From Conoideocrella luteorostrata (lineage: Eukaryota; Ascomycota; Sordariomycetes; Hypocreales; Clavicipitaceae): a stretch of DNA of 64,000 bases. Location: contig JASWJB010000218.1 in NCBI GenBank assembly GCA_032433595.1, positions 1-64,000 on the forward strand. Reading direction: 5' to 3'. The position numbers and the translations under genes were made by a program. Shown here piece after piece: positions 1 to 11,561 of the stretch (within the stretch, counting starts at the first letter, position 1; every line of letters starts with the position of its first letter). The notes beneath the pieces were generated by a model that saw only the letters and a list, made by a program, of their open reading frames with translations, had not been told where the DNA came from and searched no databases.

Positions 1-921
1 CATGCATATATGGCGTCTCTCTATCGGTGCGGCTGGAGGCGTCGATGTTCTGCCCGCAACACAGTTCCTCTTGTGCCTGCCACCTCAAGTTTGACCGAGT
101 AGTGCGGAAGCGTGCTGTATCTGTTACCGGCATTGGATCCCCACTGCCTCAGTACCCATTGAGATTCCCGACCCGCAGACGCATCAGTGGCGGCAAATTA
201 ACGGCTAGTGGCTTGATCTGGTGCAGCTATGCGTGTTCCTCTACGGAGTACGGAGTAGAAGGAATCGCAAAAGAAGCTGAAGATCAAGCCAGGAACAGGG
301 CAACACGCCATAGCACACAGTCTTGGGTATCATGTATCAACCAAACAACCTAGGACAAAACGGGTTATCAGACGTTGATGTAGTTCGCTCATTAGCATCA
401 AAGATTACAAACTGTTACACCATATGAATGCAATCGCACTCTGCATTAATGCATCTACCAAGTGCTTAAGCCCTATCATAAAGCCGCCCTTGGAGAGCTT
501 CGCGGGTATCGTTCCATTCAAATCCAAGCAATCGACTTTCCACATCTCCATGTCTCCCACAGGAACACTCCGTTTCCGCACAATGATGCTCCAATGACGC
601 CTAATGAATTTCCATCCTCGGTGGGAACAATACAACCAAAAATACAAACAAAAAAAAAACCAGTCCTAACCAAGAATAAACAGTACACCAATAAGAATAA
701 TAACGCCGCGTCCTGGTACGCCGAAAAGTCGACGATGCTGATGCCAATGTCAAAATTTCCCGCCTTTTTTTTTTTTTTCATCTCCGACGGTTCAAACGTT
801 GCAAGAACCAGGCTTTCAAATCTATTTCCGAGCCTCGCCTTCCAACTTTTGCTGGCAGGCCGCAACCACTAAATCGATTGGCTTCTCGATGCTGCCTCAG
901 TGTGGATGCCGGAGGACCCTG
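1..921. other. Intergenic, no supported gene
   Basis: Several short open frames overlap on both strands, but none has a coherent start, domain or splice structure. A doubled TACGGAGTA motif lies at 242-258. A-rich (about 649-659) and T-rich (about 764-779) homopolymer runs lie within the 3' flank of the minus-strand gene that ends at 922. Confidence 0.6.
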
Positions 922-2424
922 TCATGACCCTACAACAAGGCACGAATCCAGTACCGAATCCAGAGCGTCCATATCGATAGTCTCTGCGCCATCCCACCAA
1001 ATATCGTCATCGATATCCATGGCATCTATATGACCGTTGATTTGTGCATTGGCATCGAAACTATCCGGAAGTTCTTCAATCACAGGACGCTCACCGTTGA
1101 TCCACGTATAGTCGTTCCAACCCTCTAGCTCGCCTTCACGATATCCATAGATGACTTGCGTCATGAGAATAGGGAAAAGAGACATGCCTGAGTCTGCCAT
1201 CTCAAGCGCGATTCTTAAATCAGCAATGCCCAAAGGTCCTCGCTCGCCCGCGGCCTTAGCTTCAACGGGAAGCAGGCCAAATTTGTCCCTTGACACTTCG
1301 CCACGGATCGATGCTTCCTCTTCCAGATGAAGTTGTCTCTTATATCTATGCGTTTGAATCCATGTTGTTCCAATACCATAACCTGTGTTTGCGGAATCGC
1401 CTGGACCGTTACTCCGAGTCCGGCTGAAAATCGATGTTAACACTTCCTTGATAAAAATTTCGGTTGCAACGGTAACGAGCTGCGGAGCCTCCGTCGCATG
1501 GCCACTGGGAAGCCCAGCTTCGTAGCAGAACGGCAGCATCCGACTCATGATCACTCCAACATCCGGAAACTCTCCTGACTCAATTGCTAGCGGCTGAGCA
1601 AACCGTTTTCGAATTTCCAGATCAACGTCTATCTTGTATAAGCAACCCACGTTACCTTGGTGAAAAAGTGATTCGCCAACTTACTCATATTATTGATGCC
1701 TGTCGCAGCGCTCGAAGCTACGTCCGCAGTGGTCGATGGTTTGCGGTATGTGTCTCCAAAGACATTCGATATGTTTTCAAGGGGATCATACTGTTGCATT
1801 GTCAGAAAACAGCCTGGGTTGCATGCAGTCTTTGGCTGCTTACATCATTATGGACAAGGTCTTTGATGCGCCTGCGATCCCGAGGCGGTAGTTGCATAAC
1901 CTCTCCTTTTAATCTCCGTTCAGTTGCATCGCCTGTGACAGGCTTGCTGCCAGGTGCGACTGTAGGCTTATCATGAGCGCTAACCCAAGGAGCCAGTCCT
2001 TGGTCGGGCATTTCCCTCGTCACATTGCCGAGGATAGCAGCAATGAGTTGATTGTGATGGTGTTCTTTCTCGCCACTGTTGTCGGCGAGGATAGCATCTA
2101 TGCGCTCCGAGTATTCTACTTGGCTAAGACGACCTTAACGCAGTGTTAGCAGCGCAGCCTGATACCATACACCCTATGTTAATTGAGCATACCAATCAAG
2201 AATTCGGACGTCGATTCTTTATAAACCAGCCATTGATCTCCACCAATGGCTCCCTTCAGCGCAGTATATAACGGTTCGAGGTCAATCCGAGCTGGAATGA
2301 TCTGGCTAGTTTTCACTGGCTTGCCTGAACCGGGTGCAGTAATGGATAAAGTCTTGTTCGATAGAGTCGGCGTTGAGAGGTTGACGGCCGGACGGCTCAA
2401 GGCCGCGGGGTCGATGTCGGGCAT
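922..2424 (-). CDS. hfi1: SAGA complex transcriptional coactivator Hfi1/Ada1 (SAGA-Tad1 family)
   Basis: Adaptor subunit of the SAGA histone acetyltransferase complex (Ada1/Hfi1), acting in the nucleus in RNA polymerase II transcription. I read four exons on the minus strand: 2424-2193, 2133-1844, 1790-1685 and 1628-922, with donors GTATGC, GTAAGC and GTAAGT. The total is 1335 nt, or 444 aa. Family signatures are the N-terminal block [20 protein letters not shown], the conserved [12 protein letters not shown] stretch in exon 2, [17 protein letters not shown] at the start of exon 4 and [16 protein letters not shown] near the C-terminus. The C-terminus is acidic (a [14 protein letters not shown] tail). 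It is divergent from the gamma-tubulin complex gene across about 600 bp, so the two probably share a promoter region. The family call rests on recognised motifs; the exon joins are my inference from frame and splice signals. Confidence 0.85.
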
Positions 2425-3027
2425 GGCGTGGAGAATCGGGGGTTCGCTGCAAGTTGGAGAGGGCGGATATGACAGTTCAACGTCGCGTGCGGCGAGATGG
2501 CAACGCGCGACGCGGAAATCAGCTCATGAGTTGCATCAATCGATTGCTGAACGTTATGCGATCACAGTTACAGAGTCACCTTGATGACCCGGGCATGTTG
2601 TGGTCGCGAAGTTGATGGCGTTGGATGGCCAGTTTGACGTTAGGGAGAGGTCAACGGGTGTAACGAGGTCGAAAATTCGCCCAGAAGCTGGAGGCTCAGG
2701 AGGGCAGACAAGCCGCAGGCGTGTAGTGGGTACAGGCCGTGCTGCGCGCCCTAGCGCTGGATGAGCTAGTCCCTGATACTTAGCTGAATCCCGCCAGTAT
2801 CCCACTAGGGGCCAGGCACACTACCTAACATCATCCCCAACGAACCCCCCTCGTCGCGTCGATCGCGTCTCCAGATCTTGTTGCTATCGTCAACTTTTGT
2901 GAAATCCCGTGGTTGGGCAGGCTAGTTGATCCGAGTTGCAGCTTTCATGATCAAGAAGTTCTGGTGTTTTCTCAGTATCGATCGATAATCGATCTTTTTT
3001 CCAGCCGTGGTGCGCGGCGATGCAGCC
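2425..3027. promoter_or_regulatory. Divergent promoter region, hfi1 / GCP3
   Basis: About 600 bp separates the start codons of two divergent housekeeping genes. It contains a perfect 12-nt palindrome, TATCGATCGATA (2976-2987), followed at once by a further ATCGAT (2988-2993), about 50 bp upstream of the GCP3 start codon. No clear TATA box is visible on either side. Confidence 0.5.
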
Positions 3028-5706
3028 ATGGCGTCAGAGCGCATCATCTCAGCTCTGGAGCATTTGATCATCCACATTGTGCCAACAGATCCGGATGAAG
3101 ATTCGGACATAGCCCAGGAACGGCATGATGCTTGCTTAGAGCTCGCCACGTCCATTATAGATAAGTACGCTCATATCTCATCCTAATACCGTCCACGGCG
3201 TCATTTCAACTAGATTTGTAACTCACATTATTACAGCCCCCAGAGCCCTTCCATCTCCTCCGACGTCAACCACGCCTCCGACCTCATCAAGCGAAAACTT
3301 ATCCAAACTAACCCAACCCAGGCCCTAAAGTTCTCAAATCTGTACTCGAGACTTCTCTCACTTCCAGTGCTCGAGCATAAATGGGCCATCTTGTATCTCT
3401 TATACCAACTGGCCGATTCACCAGACCCAAACGAACCACTCCCTTTCAGCCCTGTCAAGCCGTCTGCGCCGAACTATCGAGAGGCCATCAACAGAGATGC
3501 CCTCAAACGACAAATTCGAGACCAAAGCAAACCCTCCACACCAGTTCTTGGACATGAGGAAGAACAATTCAGAGATGCTTTCCAGCCTGAGGGACTGCGG
3601 AAAGTCTCGGGTCCGAAGCCGGGTACATTGGAAAGAGAACAGCAACCGAAACGAGACGTATCCCTGAAGTCCACACTACTTGCCAGCAACAATACCGAGT
3701 TCGAGCCCCCAGAGACGGATATTCTTCGAGATCTACCGTTTACATTGCAAGGCTTATCATCCACCACGCTTCCATTCTCAAAACCGGATACTCTAAACCT
3801 GCCGCCCACCGTCCCACTACCTATAGTTTCTATTCTACATACGTTGGCTGAACCTTCGCTATTGTACCGCGGCTTAGACGAATTCTGCAAAACTCCTGCA
3901 AATGGCTTACTGGGCCAGAGCCTTCGCTCCGCAATTGGTGGCGAGCTACGTTCGTATCTAAGTCTAATAGCAACCTTGGAAACCCAAATTCGGCAAGCCC
4001 TTTCCTCGCTCGATAGGAATGCGCCACGTGGGGGGATCGGCAAGGCGGGAGTGACGCTGAAAAGATGCGTTGTTTGGACCCGCGAGGCCACGATGGGCCT
4101 GCGACTAATGAGTCTCATCGCCGAAGAATCTGAGAACAAAATTGGGGGACGACTCATCTCTCTCATCCACAGCTTCTCTTCATCGCATGGCGACCCCGTT
4201 GTGGCAGCTTTTGCCGAGCGTCTCCTCGGCAGTTTCACAAGACCTTTTTATGACATACTTCGGCATTGGATCTATGACGGAGAACTTTCGGACCCTTATC
4301 ATGAATTCTTCGTTCGAGAGCAGCACGCCAAAAACATAGACGTCTCGAAGCTAAAAGGCGCGGGTAACGTGTGGACTGACAAGTACGAGATCGACCAGGA
4401 CATGATCCCCAGCACCATCACACAAGACTTCGCCCAGAAAGTTTTCTTAATTGGTAAATCTCTCAACTTCATTCGTCATAGCTGCGGCGATTCGCTCTGG
4501 GTAGAGGACTACTCCAAAGCTGCATCCAAGGAGCTTCGGTATGGCGATACAGCAACGCTTGAAGCCTGGATTGATGAAGCCTACAAGACGACCATGAAGC
4601 GGCTTATGGATCTCATGTCCACCAAGTTCCATCTCTTTGAGCATCTCAAGGCTTTGAAGGATTACATCCTGCTCGGACAGGGTGACTTTATAGCCTTGCT
4701 CATGGAATCGCTGGCAGCTAATCTCGACAGACCAGCCGGGGTACAATACCGCCACACTTTAACCGCGCAGCTTGAGCATGCTATTCGGGGATCGAACGCG
4801 CAGTACGACTCGCCCGAGGTCCTACGGAGACTGGACGCGAGAATGCTTCAGCTCTCTCACGGAGATATTGGATGGGACTGCTTCACGCTGGAATACAAAA
4901 TCGACGCTCCCGTAGATGTCGTCGTCACTGAATGGGGAAACAGACAATATCTCAAAGTCTTCAATTTCCTTTGGAGGATCAAACGCGTAGAATTTGCTCT
5001 TCTTAGTACGTGGCGGAAATGCATGACCGGTTCTAGAGGGGTCCTGCAAAACTCAGATCAAACAGTCACACAGACATGGAAATCTACGCGTGGTGTTCTC
5101 GCCGAAATGATTCACTTTGTTGGCCAACTGCAATACTACATTCTGTTCGAAGTCATTGAATCGTCGTGGGATGAGCTCCAAAGGCGGATCCATAAGGAAG
5201 ATTGCACACTGGATGATCTCATCAACGCCCATGAGAGGTATCTCAACGACATCACCCACAAGGGCCTCCTTGGCGCCAAGCGCCGCCATCACGGCGCAGA
5301 AGACGACGACCGAGCATCTTCTTATTTGGGTCAGCTCAGCGATATACTCCGCTTCATGCTCAGCTACCGCGATTCAGTGGATGGCCTGTACAGCTGGAGT
5401 GTGTCAGATTTTACGCGCAGACAAGAAGCCGACGTGCGGACCTCTACAAAGCATGACCTAGATGACCATTACATCGGAGCTGGTGGTGTTTCATCAGAGT
5501 TCCCTGTCTTGCAGGATCGATTGCACCACCTCGGCACAACGTTTAAGGGACGAGTGCAAATTTTGCTAGGGGATCTGGCGTATCAGCCAAACGTGGACAT
5601 GCGGTTTTTGGGCGTGGCGATGAACTTCAACGATGTTTATCAGCCGGCGAGGAGAAAGACGAGACCTGCGACTCAGGCTGCATCGGCTAATACATCAAAA
5701 GCGTGA
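3028..5706 (+). CDS. spc98: Gamma-tubulin complex component 3 (GCP3 / Spc98 / Alp6 type)
   Basis: Microtubule nucleation subunit of the gamma-tubulin complex at the spindle pole body. Two exons: 3028-3164 and 3237-5706 (donor GTACGC, acceptor TTACAG), 2607 nt, 868 aa. The start sits in a good context (gcagccATGG). The N-terminal 100 residues are helical, as in GCP3 proteins where this part binds Mozart1. The central and C-terminal parts are Spc97/Spc98 GRIP domains. The stretch LKVFNFLWRIKRVEF at residues 618-632 matches the GCP3 version of this motif rather than the GCP2 version, and the C-terminus carries the usual LGVAMNFNDVYQ ending before a short basic tail. The length fits filamentous-fungal GCP3. 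The GCP3 versus GCP2 assignment rests on that motif only. Confidence 0.88.
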
Positions 5707-6380
5707 TTGGCGATATCCAAGCCATCTTGAACATGTTTCTCCGGGTGGGAAAAAAAGTCATTGGTTCAATTAGGGCTGCTGGTTCATAGTTTTGTAGGGT
5801 TCAACGACGTGATGACATAATGAAACTGTTTCAGGAATCACAGACCGAATAGTTGCAGCCATTCCTCTCGTCATTTCCTCATCCTGTTTTACTCTGGTCG
5901 CCCAGTTCCTCACCACAATATGGCGAAAATAACTTCTTACTTCCCAAACACGACCACTATCGACGGTGGTCAGCTACCTTGCAGAAGTCAGCTCTGATTC
6001 CAAGTTCAGACAATGTGTCAACCTTTAATCTCGGGCCGTCTGGGCCATCATTGTCTCGATGCTGGTCAATGCCTAGCAGTGCTTGCCCGGGATTTGTGCA
6101 TGGTGTGGGCAAACCTGCGGTTCGCATGAATATTGAGAGCCCCCAGCTCTCATGTACGGTAGCATGTCAAATTGCATAATATGACACTCTGCTCATGTTT
6201 TTATTATTTTAATTTATGCCAAGTCATAGTCGTGTTTAGCCCAGCGCACCTCGAAGGCAGGGTCAAACAAATCCTCCGTGTTTGGAGATAACGGCAGACC
6301 AGTTCGCGCGGGAACAGCAAAGCAACTAGGGGCATGTATTGTGGCTATTGGAGGTGTACGGAGTAGTGCTCAGCAACGTC

Positions 6381-6416
6381 CTTTTCTTTTTTCTTTTTCT
6401 TTTTCTTTTTCTTTTC
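6381..6416 (+). repeat. CTTTTT microsatellite
   Basis: Imperfect tandem of C(T)4-6 units, 36 bp, all pyrimidine on the plus strand, in intergenic DNA. Confidence 0.85.
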
Positions 6417-9400
6417 CTGTTTCTAGTTCCGTTGCTGTTTTTCGAGTCGATGAGCGATGCCGATTGATTGGGGAGACCTGTGGAGATAATAAAGCGTTCT
6501 GAATTGTGAGTGGTGCTCATGGCATGGAGTGGCCCGGATGTGAGGTGAGGGCTACCTGCAGTTCTGTGTGATTGATGGCGTGACGGAGTCTGACCACATA
6601 TTGGTTGTATTGAACGTATCGAGAACTAGATCCCGCCTCAGCAGTGCAACGGGGGTGGGTAGCCTACCTGCCACCTCAAGAAATCTGCCGACGACCGGGT
6701 TGTAGACATTCTCACATGATGGCCAAAACGAAGACGATGCAGCATGTTCTAAATATGTTTCGTGTTGATCCAAACAATATAGTAGGGAGTACATCAATAC
6801 TATGATTCTTTGTAACACGTAAACGGAAAAATACCTGTGAGATTCCTCGAGATTATTTCCTTGGTTCATTGATCCATGTTCATCATCATATGTGCGGTTG
6901 TCCTGGCGGTTGCGTGGGTGCTCTGTGGATGTGGATCTGCAACAACTACAAAACAGTCACAATATTTGTTCCTTGGCGATAAACAGGCAAGCCACTATCA
7001 AACACCAAAGTACACGGCATTGCACATTTCGGAGAGCCATAAGGATTCCAAGTTTACTATCGCAGCCGGTTAGTAAATGCCAGTCCGGGGGGATTTCATG
7101 AATAGTCAGTCAGAATTGCCGGAGTAGCCGTTATGAGCTATGATGAGACGGAAGCAAGCAAACTTTTTATTGCGCCACAAACATCAGTCGACTACGGAGC
7201 ACCTGCATGTATCTAATTGTAGTGTCTGCTGTGTCGGACGCGATCCCTAGAAAAGTATAATAAGCCCGGATCGCGAACAGCAGGCAAAAGAAAGCAAAGT
7301 TAGTTTTTCTTTCTCTGTGAATCATCCCATTCACCACTTGCCCCTGCGCCTTGGCTGAGAAGAGGAATGTTGGGACAAGGGACGGTCCCGAAACTCCGGG
7401 AACCTGGTCCTCTGATGTTTCACTTGATGGCATGGAAGCCCTTGGTGGTTGTGGTCAATCTTGTTCCAGTCTGGTACATAACTAAAAGGCGGCATTTCTC
7501 CGCAGCATCCCGGCAAGCCGGGGAACAAGGGCAAATCAGTCCGCTTGGTTCAGTTGAATGGACCTAACTAGATATCAGGAGGAGCTCAAAAGCTTTTGCG
7601 TCGTCATTGGAATGCGATCTGAGACTGAATCTTAGAGTGCCGCCCTGTCAGATTCAGTAAGCATTTGCCGATGGAGCGACGTCGAGAAAATGGTAAAGGT
7701 CGCAAACTCAAAACGTGTCAACAGTCTCTGCCGGTGCGTATGGAATTTCGAACAAGTCGATAGCGAACTTTTGCGGCCATGCTGTCCCAGTCCAGGGCCG
7801 CTGCCGGTGCAATCACAATATCCAATTCACATGTCGCTTGTATATCCCGTGTCTTTCAACACGATGCATCACAGCGCCTCGGAACGGGATACGAAGCGTT
7901 CCCGACAACTCCGTATCCGCCCGTCGTCGGTAGATCTCGCAGGATCGTATGTGGCGGCGATGTTTGGTGGATACCAGGATCAGACTGGATGTCAACTGCT
8001 GACTGCCTTGGGCAGGCTGGGCCGTGTCTGGCTGCTTGCGAACAGCTGCAACACATCTTACTAGCTCTTCTCTCGGCGTTTTGCGGTGATGTCATGGACA
8101 GCTGTGACAAACAAGGCGAGGCTGGGAGCGAGCTGATGTATCACGGCTCCAATCACGCCTCTGGCACATGCAGACGAGCGCAGCCATCCACCGTCAAGCT
8201 ATCTTTTACTTGCAAGCTAAGGTATGCCACATGTCATTCAAAATGAAAAGAAGAAGCAATACTAGTAATCAAAAGTCTGGGGTAAATAAGACATGTTCTT
8301 GCTAGATATACCCCTATAATGTATAATAGCATAATGTTCAAGCTGAGGATTGCTTGAACTGGTACGGAGTACAGAGACTGTCAATCGGTCTCCGGAAAAT
8401 GTGGCCCTGGAGACGCGCATGCCCACATACTGTCTTGCGCGCTTCGTCATTCAAGAAAGTGACCAGTGAACAGCCTCTTCGTCCAGAGACACTAGCAATC
8501 CTTAGTTTTCTTGTGTTTTATGCGTCTCAAGTCGTCTTAATAACCAAGCCTCTTAATGCAGACAGCGTACAGAGTGAGTGCAGGGACGGACTCAAGCTCC
8601 GCGCTGCAACGCAAAATGAGAGGACTGGGCTCAAAGGAAAATCGCATTACTCCGTACTAGCAGCCACGAGGGATTGCTCCTGGCTTGTCAGGGGTATCTT
8701 TGCCCGCCCCTGTGTCAACACCCCGGACGACTGTGCCCATGCAAGCGCTCTCTTCTCTTTCCCCGGACTTTCTGATATTTACGGAGTAGAAGCTTCTGGA
8801 TTTTGGAATGGTAGCTTGTCCCCATCAGGCACATTTCGAATCTGCAGCACCACCGCTACAACTGCTTCGGAAGGTGAGGTAACCGGGTAATGCCGACGAG
8901 GCTATTCAAACGAGCGCGTCTATGTTTGCCTAGTACTTAGAGGGCGCTTCACGTGGCTCAAACAGCCGGAGACGGGACGACCAGAGTCTGAAGCCATTCA
9001 AGAGGTCTGGCATGTACGGACCAATGCCGTCGCAACACATCCTCGCCTTTACGGCGGCTCATTCTCGAGAGGTTACTACTACAAAAGACCGAGTCCGACT
9101 TGGGCATGGGCGGCTTGCAGGCTCTAGATTTGCATTGCTTGTCCCAGTCCTGTGTAAAGTTTGTGCCCTCTTTCCCCGAGTCAAGAGCCAGGCAACAGAT
9201 CCGCAGCTCAAGCTGTGAGCAACGATATTGCGCGTCGTTGGCGAAGAGAGTTTAGTCTAAAATGGATGCGGCACAAACAATCCTCCCTTAATGCTCGTCG
9301 CTTCCTAACGCTGCGCTGTACGTAGTAACAAAGACGTGGCTGGTCGGGCCGTTAGAAATTTCGCGGGTGGTGTTCAAGCCGCCCAAAAAACAAGGTTCTA

Positions 9401-10040
9401 TACCCGGTACGATGCTCCGTATAGTAACTGCAGCAAATCGCACGGTTCGTACGCCCAGCCATTGACCCCCTAGAGGCAACGTGTCGTGTAATAGTATGTA
9501 ACTACTCCGGCGTTGAGACTCGTTATAATTCGATGGGGCTGCGCAAGTACATAACGCAAATCTCGAATTGAACTTATCCAAAACGGCCTGACCTGCATAT
9601 TCTCAGCCTACTTACTCCAGCAGCGGAGCTTCTTTGCTGAGGTGAAGAAGTCGGGGGTCATTTGCCCTGCCAGCGGTATTGGGGTCCTTTTTGGCGATGG
9701 ATGCTTTTGGAGGTCCCAAGTCGATGCCATGTACAAACAGCCGCACAGTAGCTGTCGAAAGCCTGCGTTGGTCGTGCCAGCCCAACCAACGCAGATTTTC
9801 TTTGCGCGAACAGACTAAAAACATGACAATACTCGAGTTGTTACGGTGAGGAAGAGTCGACAGGGTGTGGCAGAGGCCAGTTCTCTTCCAACTACTGACG
9901 GATGAGGGCGTGGAGCATAACATGGAAAAGGCTGGGGGCAAATGTTTGCTGTCACTGCGAATCACCGCAAAGCACCAGACCGCAGAGCAATGCGTAGCAT
10001 CGCCAACTCGCTCGCCATTGGTTGCGGAGTACTTCTTGAT

Positions 10041-10076
10041 TGAATTGGACTGAATTGGACTGAATTTGGACTGAAT
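10041..10076 (+). repeat. Short tandem repeat, unit about 10 bp (TGAATTGGAC)
   Basis: Three full copies and a partial copy of TGAATTGGAC; the third copy has one extra T. Intergenic. Confidence 0.85.
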
Positions 10077-10739
10077 AGTAGTGATGCATTGTTATGCTGC
10101 GTTGTTGGCTTGCGTTTTCTCGCCAGGCAGCTGGCAGGGCAGGCACCTCTTGCCTTCTTGACCCGGGGACTCCGCACCCCCCTGTGCGCCACACCTAATG
10201 GCCCCCGTGCACACCCCCATAGCATCGTCGTCGGGCTGCATGGTCGCTTGGCCCCCTCTGACGGATGAAGGATGAAGGGGAAAACGGAGAGTAGGGAGTA
10301 GTTATGCAGCACCCCGTATGTACAGTGCAAGTACAATAAAAATGCACAATACTTCCTTCCGTAGTATTGGGCTGACCACCTCCAGTTGGCAGCTGGCGAG
10401 CAATTGGCGAGCATCCGGGGAGCAGCTCGTCAGCGGCTGGTTGGTTGGCTGCTCCCTTCCTCTCGCGTCCGGTATTGAGGAAACAGCAAGGGAGTCAGCC
10501 AGATGGTCCATGTCCCTTGAGGCTTCGAGGGCGTGTCTCCTCCTCGCAGGATTCACACCCCTTCTTCCCCAGCCAGTGTCTGGAGTCGGACCGCTTCAAA
10601 GTTCACGTCTATGGAGGACAGGGTGTATAGTTATTGTAATAATTGTTTGGTAGGGACGGAGTAACTAACCTGCCTGTGGGCAAATAATAATACAGGTTCC
10701 TTTCCCTAGTAATAGCTCCCTTTCGTCCATCCCAATTTT

Positions 10740-11354
10740 CCCCCGTTTGTTGTCCGCCGTGCGCTTCGATTGTCTGACAAGCCAGACACCTGCGTGTCTT
10801 CTCCTCCTCTTTTCTCTTTCCTTACTTAAGTCTATCCTCTTCCCCGGACTTGTGCTTCTTCCCCCCTTCCTCCTCACCCTAGCTGCCGCACAGCCCATCC
10901 ACGAACACTCACACCACATACATATCAACACTGGCACATAACATACACTTCGGCTTTTCTGCTTCCTCTTTAACTCCTGAGAACTTGTGCTGTATACAAC
11001 CGTATTCAGTATTGGACACCTATTCTTTATTTATCCTTATTATCCACAGAATCAACAGCCTCTGTTTCTACCTATAAGACGCGCTGCAACTACAACGAGA
11101 AGTCCGAATTTCACAAGCCTCGGTTCCAGTTTTTACCCACATACTGCCCACGGATACACGCAAGCTCGGCTCCCGCTTTATCGCTGCGCAGCCCAAAACC
11201 TAAAATAAAAATAAAAAACTTGCTCTTTCATGTATGTATTTTATCTCAGTTCTTCAAGGCTATTGAAATTCTTAATACTGACTGCTCTGCTTGTCACAGA
11301 CAGAATACTTCTCATCCCATCACATACATACCTTACATCGCCTCGCCTATCGCC
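10740..11354 (+). promoter_or_regulatory. Pyrimidine-rich promoter and long 5' leader of the small gene at 11355
   Basis: The plus strand is strongly C/T-rich from about 10.79 to 10.87 kb, including cttctcctcctcttttctc and tcttccccccttcctcctc. An AC-rich, A/T-rich sequence then runs to the ATG. This composition is typical of highly expressed filamentous-fungal promoters and leaders. Several short upstream frames exist, so the leader may hold uORFs or an intron. Inferred from composition only. Confidence 0.45.
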
Positions 11355-11561
11355 ATGTCTGCTCAGCTGAATAACACACGGGTATTCACTTCCCAGGACC
11401 TGTACAGCAGTCTCACCGCCAACCTCACATACAAGGACAACAGACCCTCAACACCAGTTCGTCACATTCAAGAAAATGACTACACTGTCCCCGCACCACC
11501 ACCACCCAGCCCCGTCAGCTTTCGAGCCGACAAGTGGCACATGCCGAGTCGGCGCGTGTGA
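11355..11561 (+). CDS. Small hypothetical protein, 68 aa
   Basis: Single-exon frame starting at an ATG in good context (tatcgccATGTCT) and ending TGA. The product is hydrophilic, starts MSAQLNNTRVFTSQDLYSSL, has a Pro-rich run (PAPPPPSPVSF) in its second half and ends in a basic WHMPSRRV tail. There is no signal peptide or membrane segment. Support comes from the start context, the biased, protein-like composition and the pyrimidine-rich promoter and leader upstream. I recognise no family. It may be a small stress- or development-related fungal protein, but that is a guess. Confidence 0.6.
   Translation: MSAQLNNTRVFTSQDLYSSLTANLTYKDNRPSTPVRHIQENDYTVPAPPPPSPVSFRADKWHMPSRRV

Larger units (their letters stand above)
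5707..11354. other. Long gene-poor region
   Basis: About 5.6 kb without a convincing gene. Short frames overlap on both strands (for example around 7.7-8.2 kb) but disagree with each other and lack domains or splice continuity. Visible landmarks are a pyrimidine microsatellite (6381-6416), TACGGAGTA-type motifs (6357, 8363, 8648, 8780), a short tandem repeat at 10041-10076 and a pyrimidine-rich tract from about 10.75 kb onward that leads into the small gene at 11355. Confidence 0.55.

Noticed and set aside
7690..8246. Three overlapping plus-strand frames
   Set aside because: Mutually incompatible frames without domains, splice sites or a promoter; typical of chance in this base composition.
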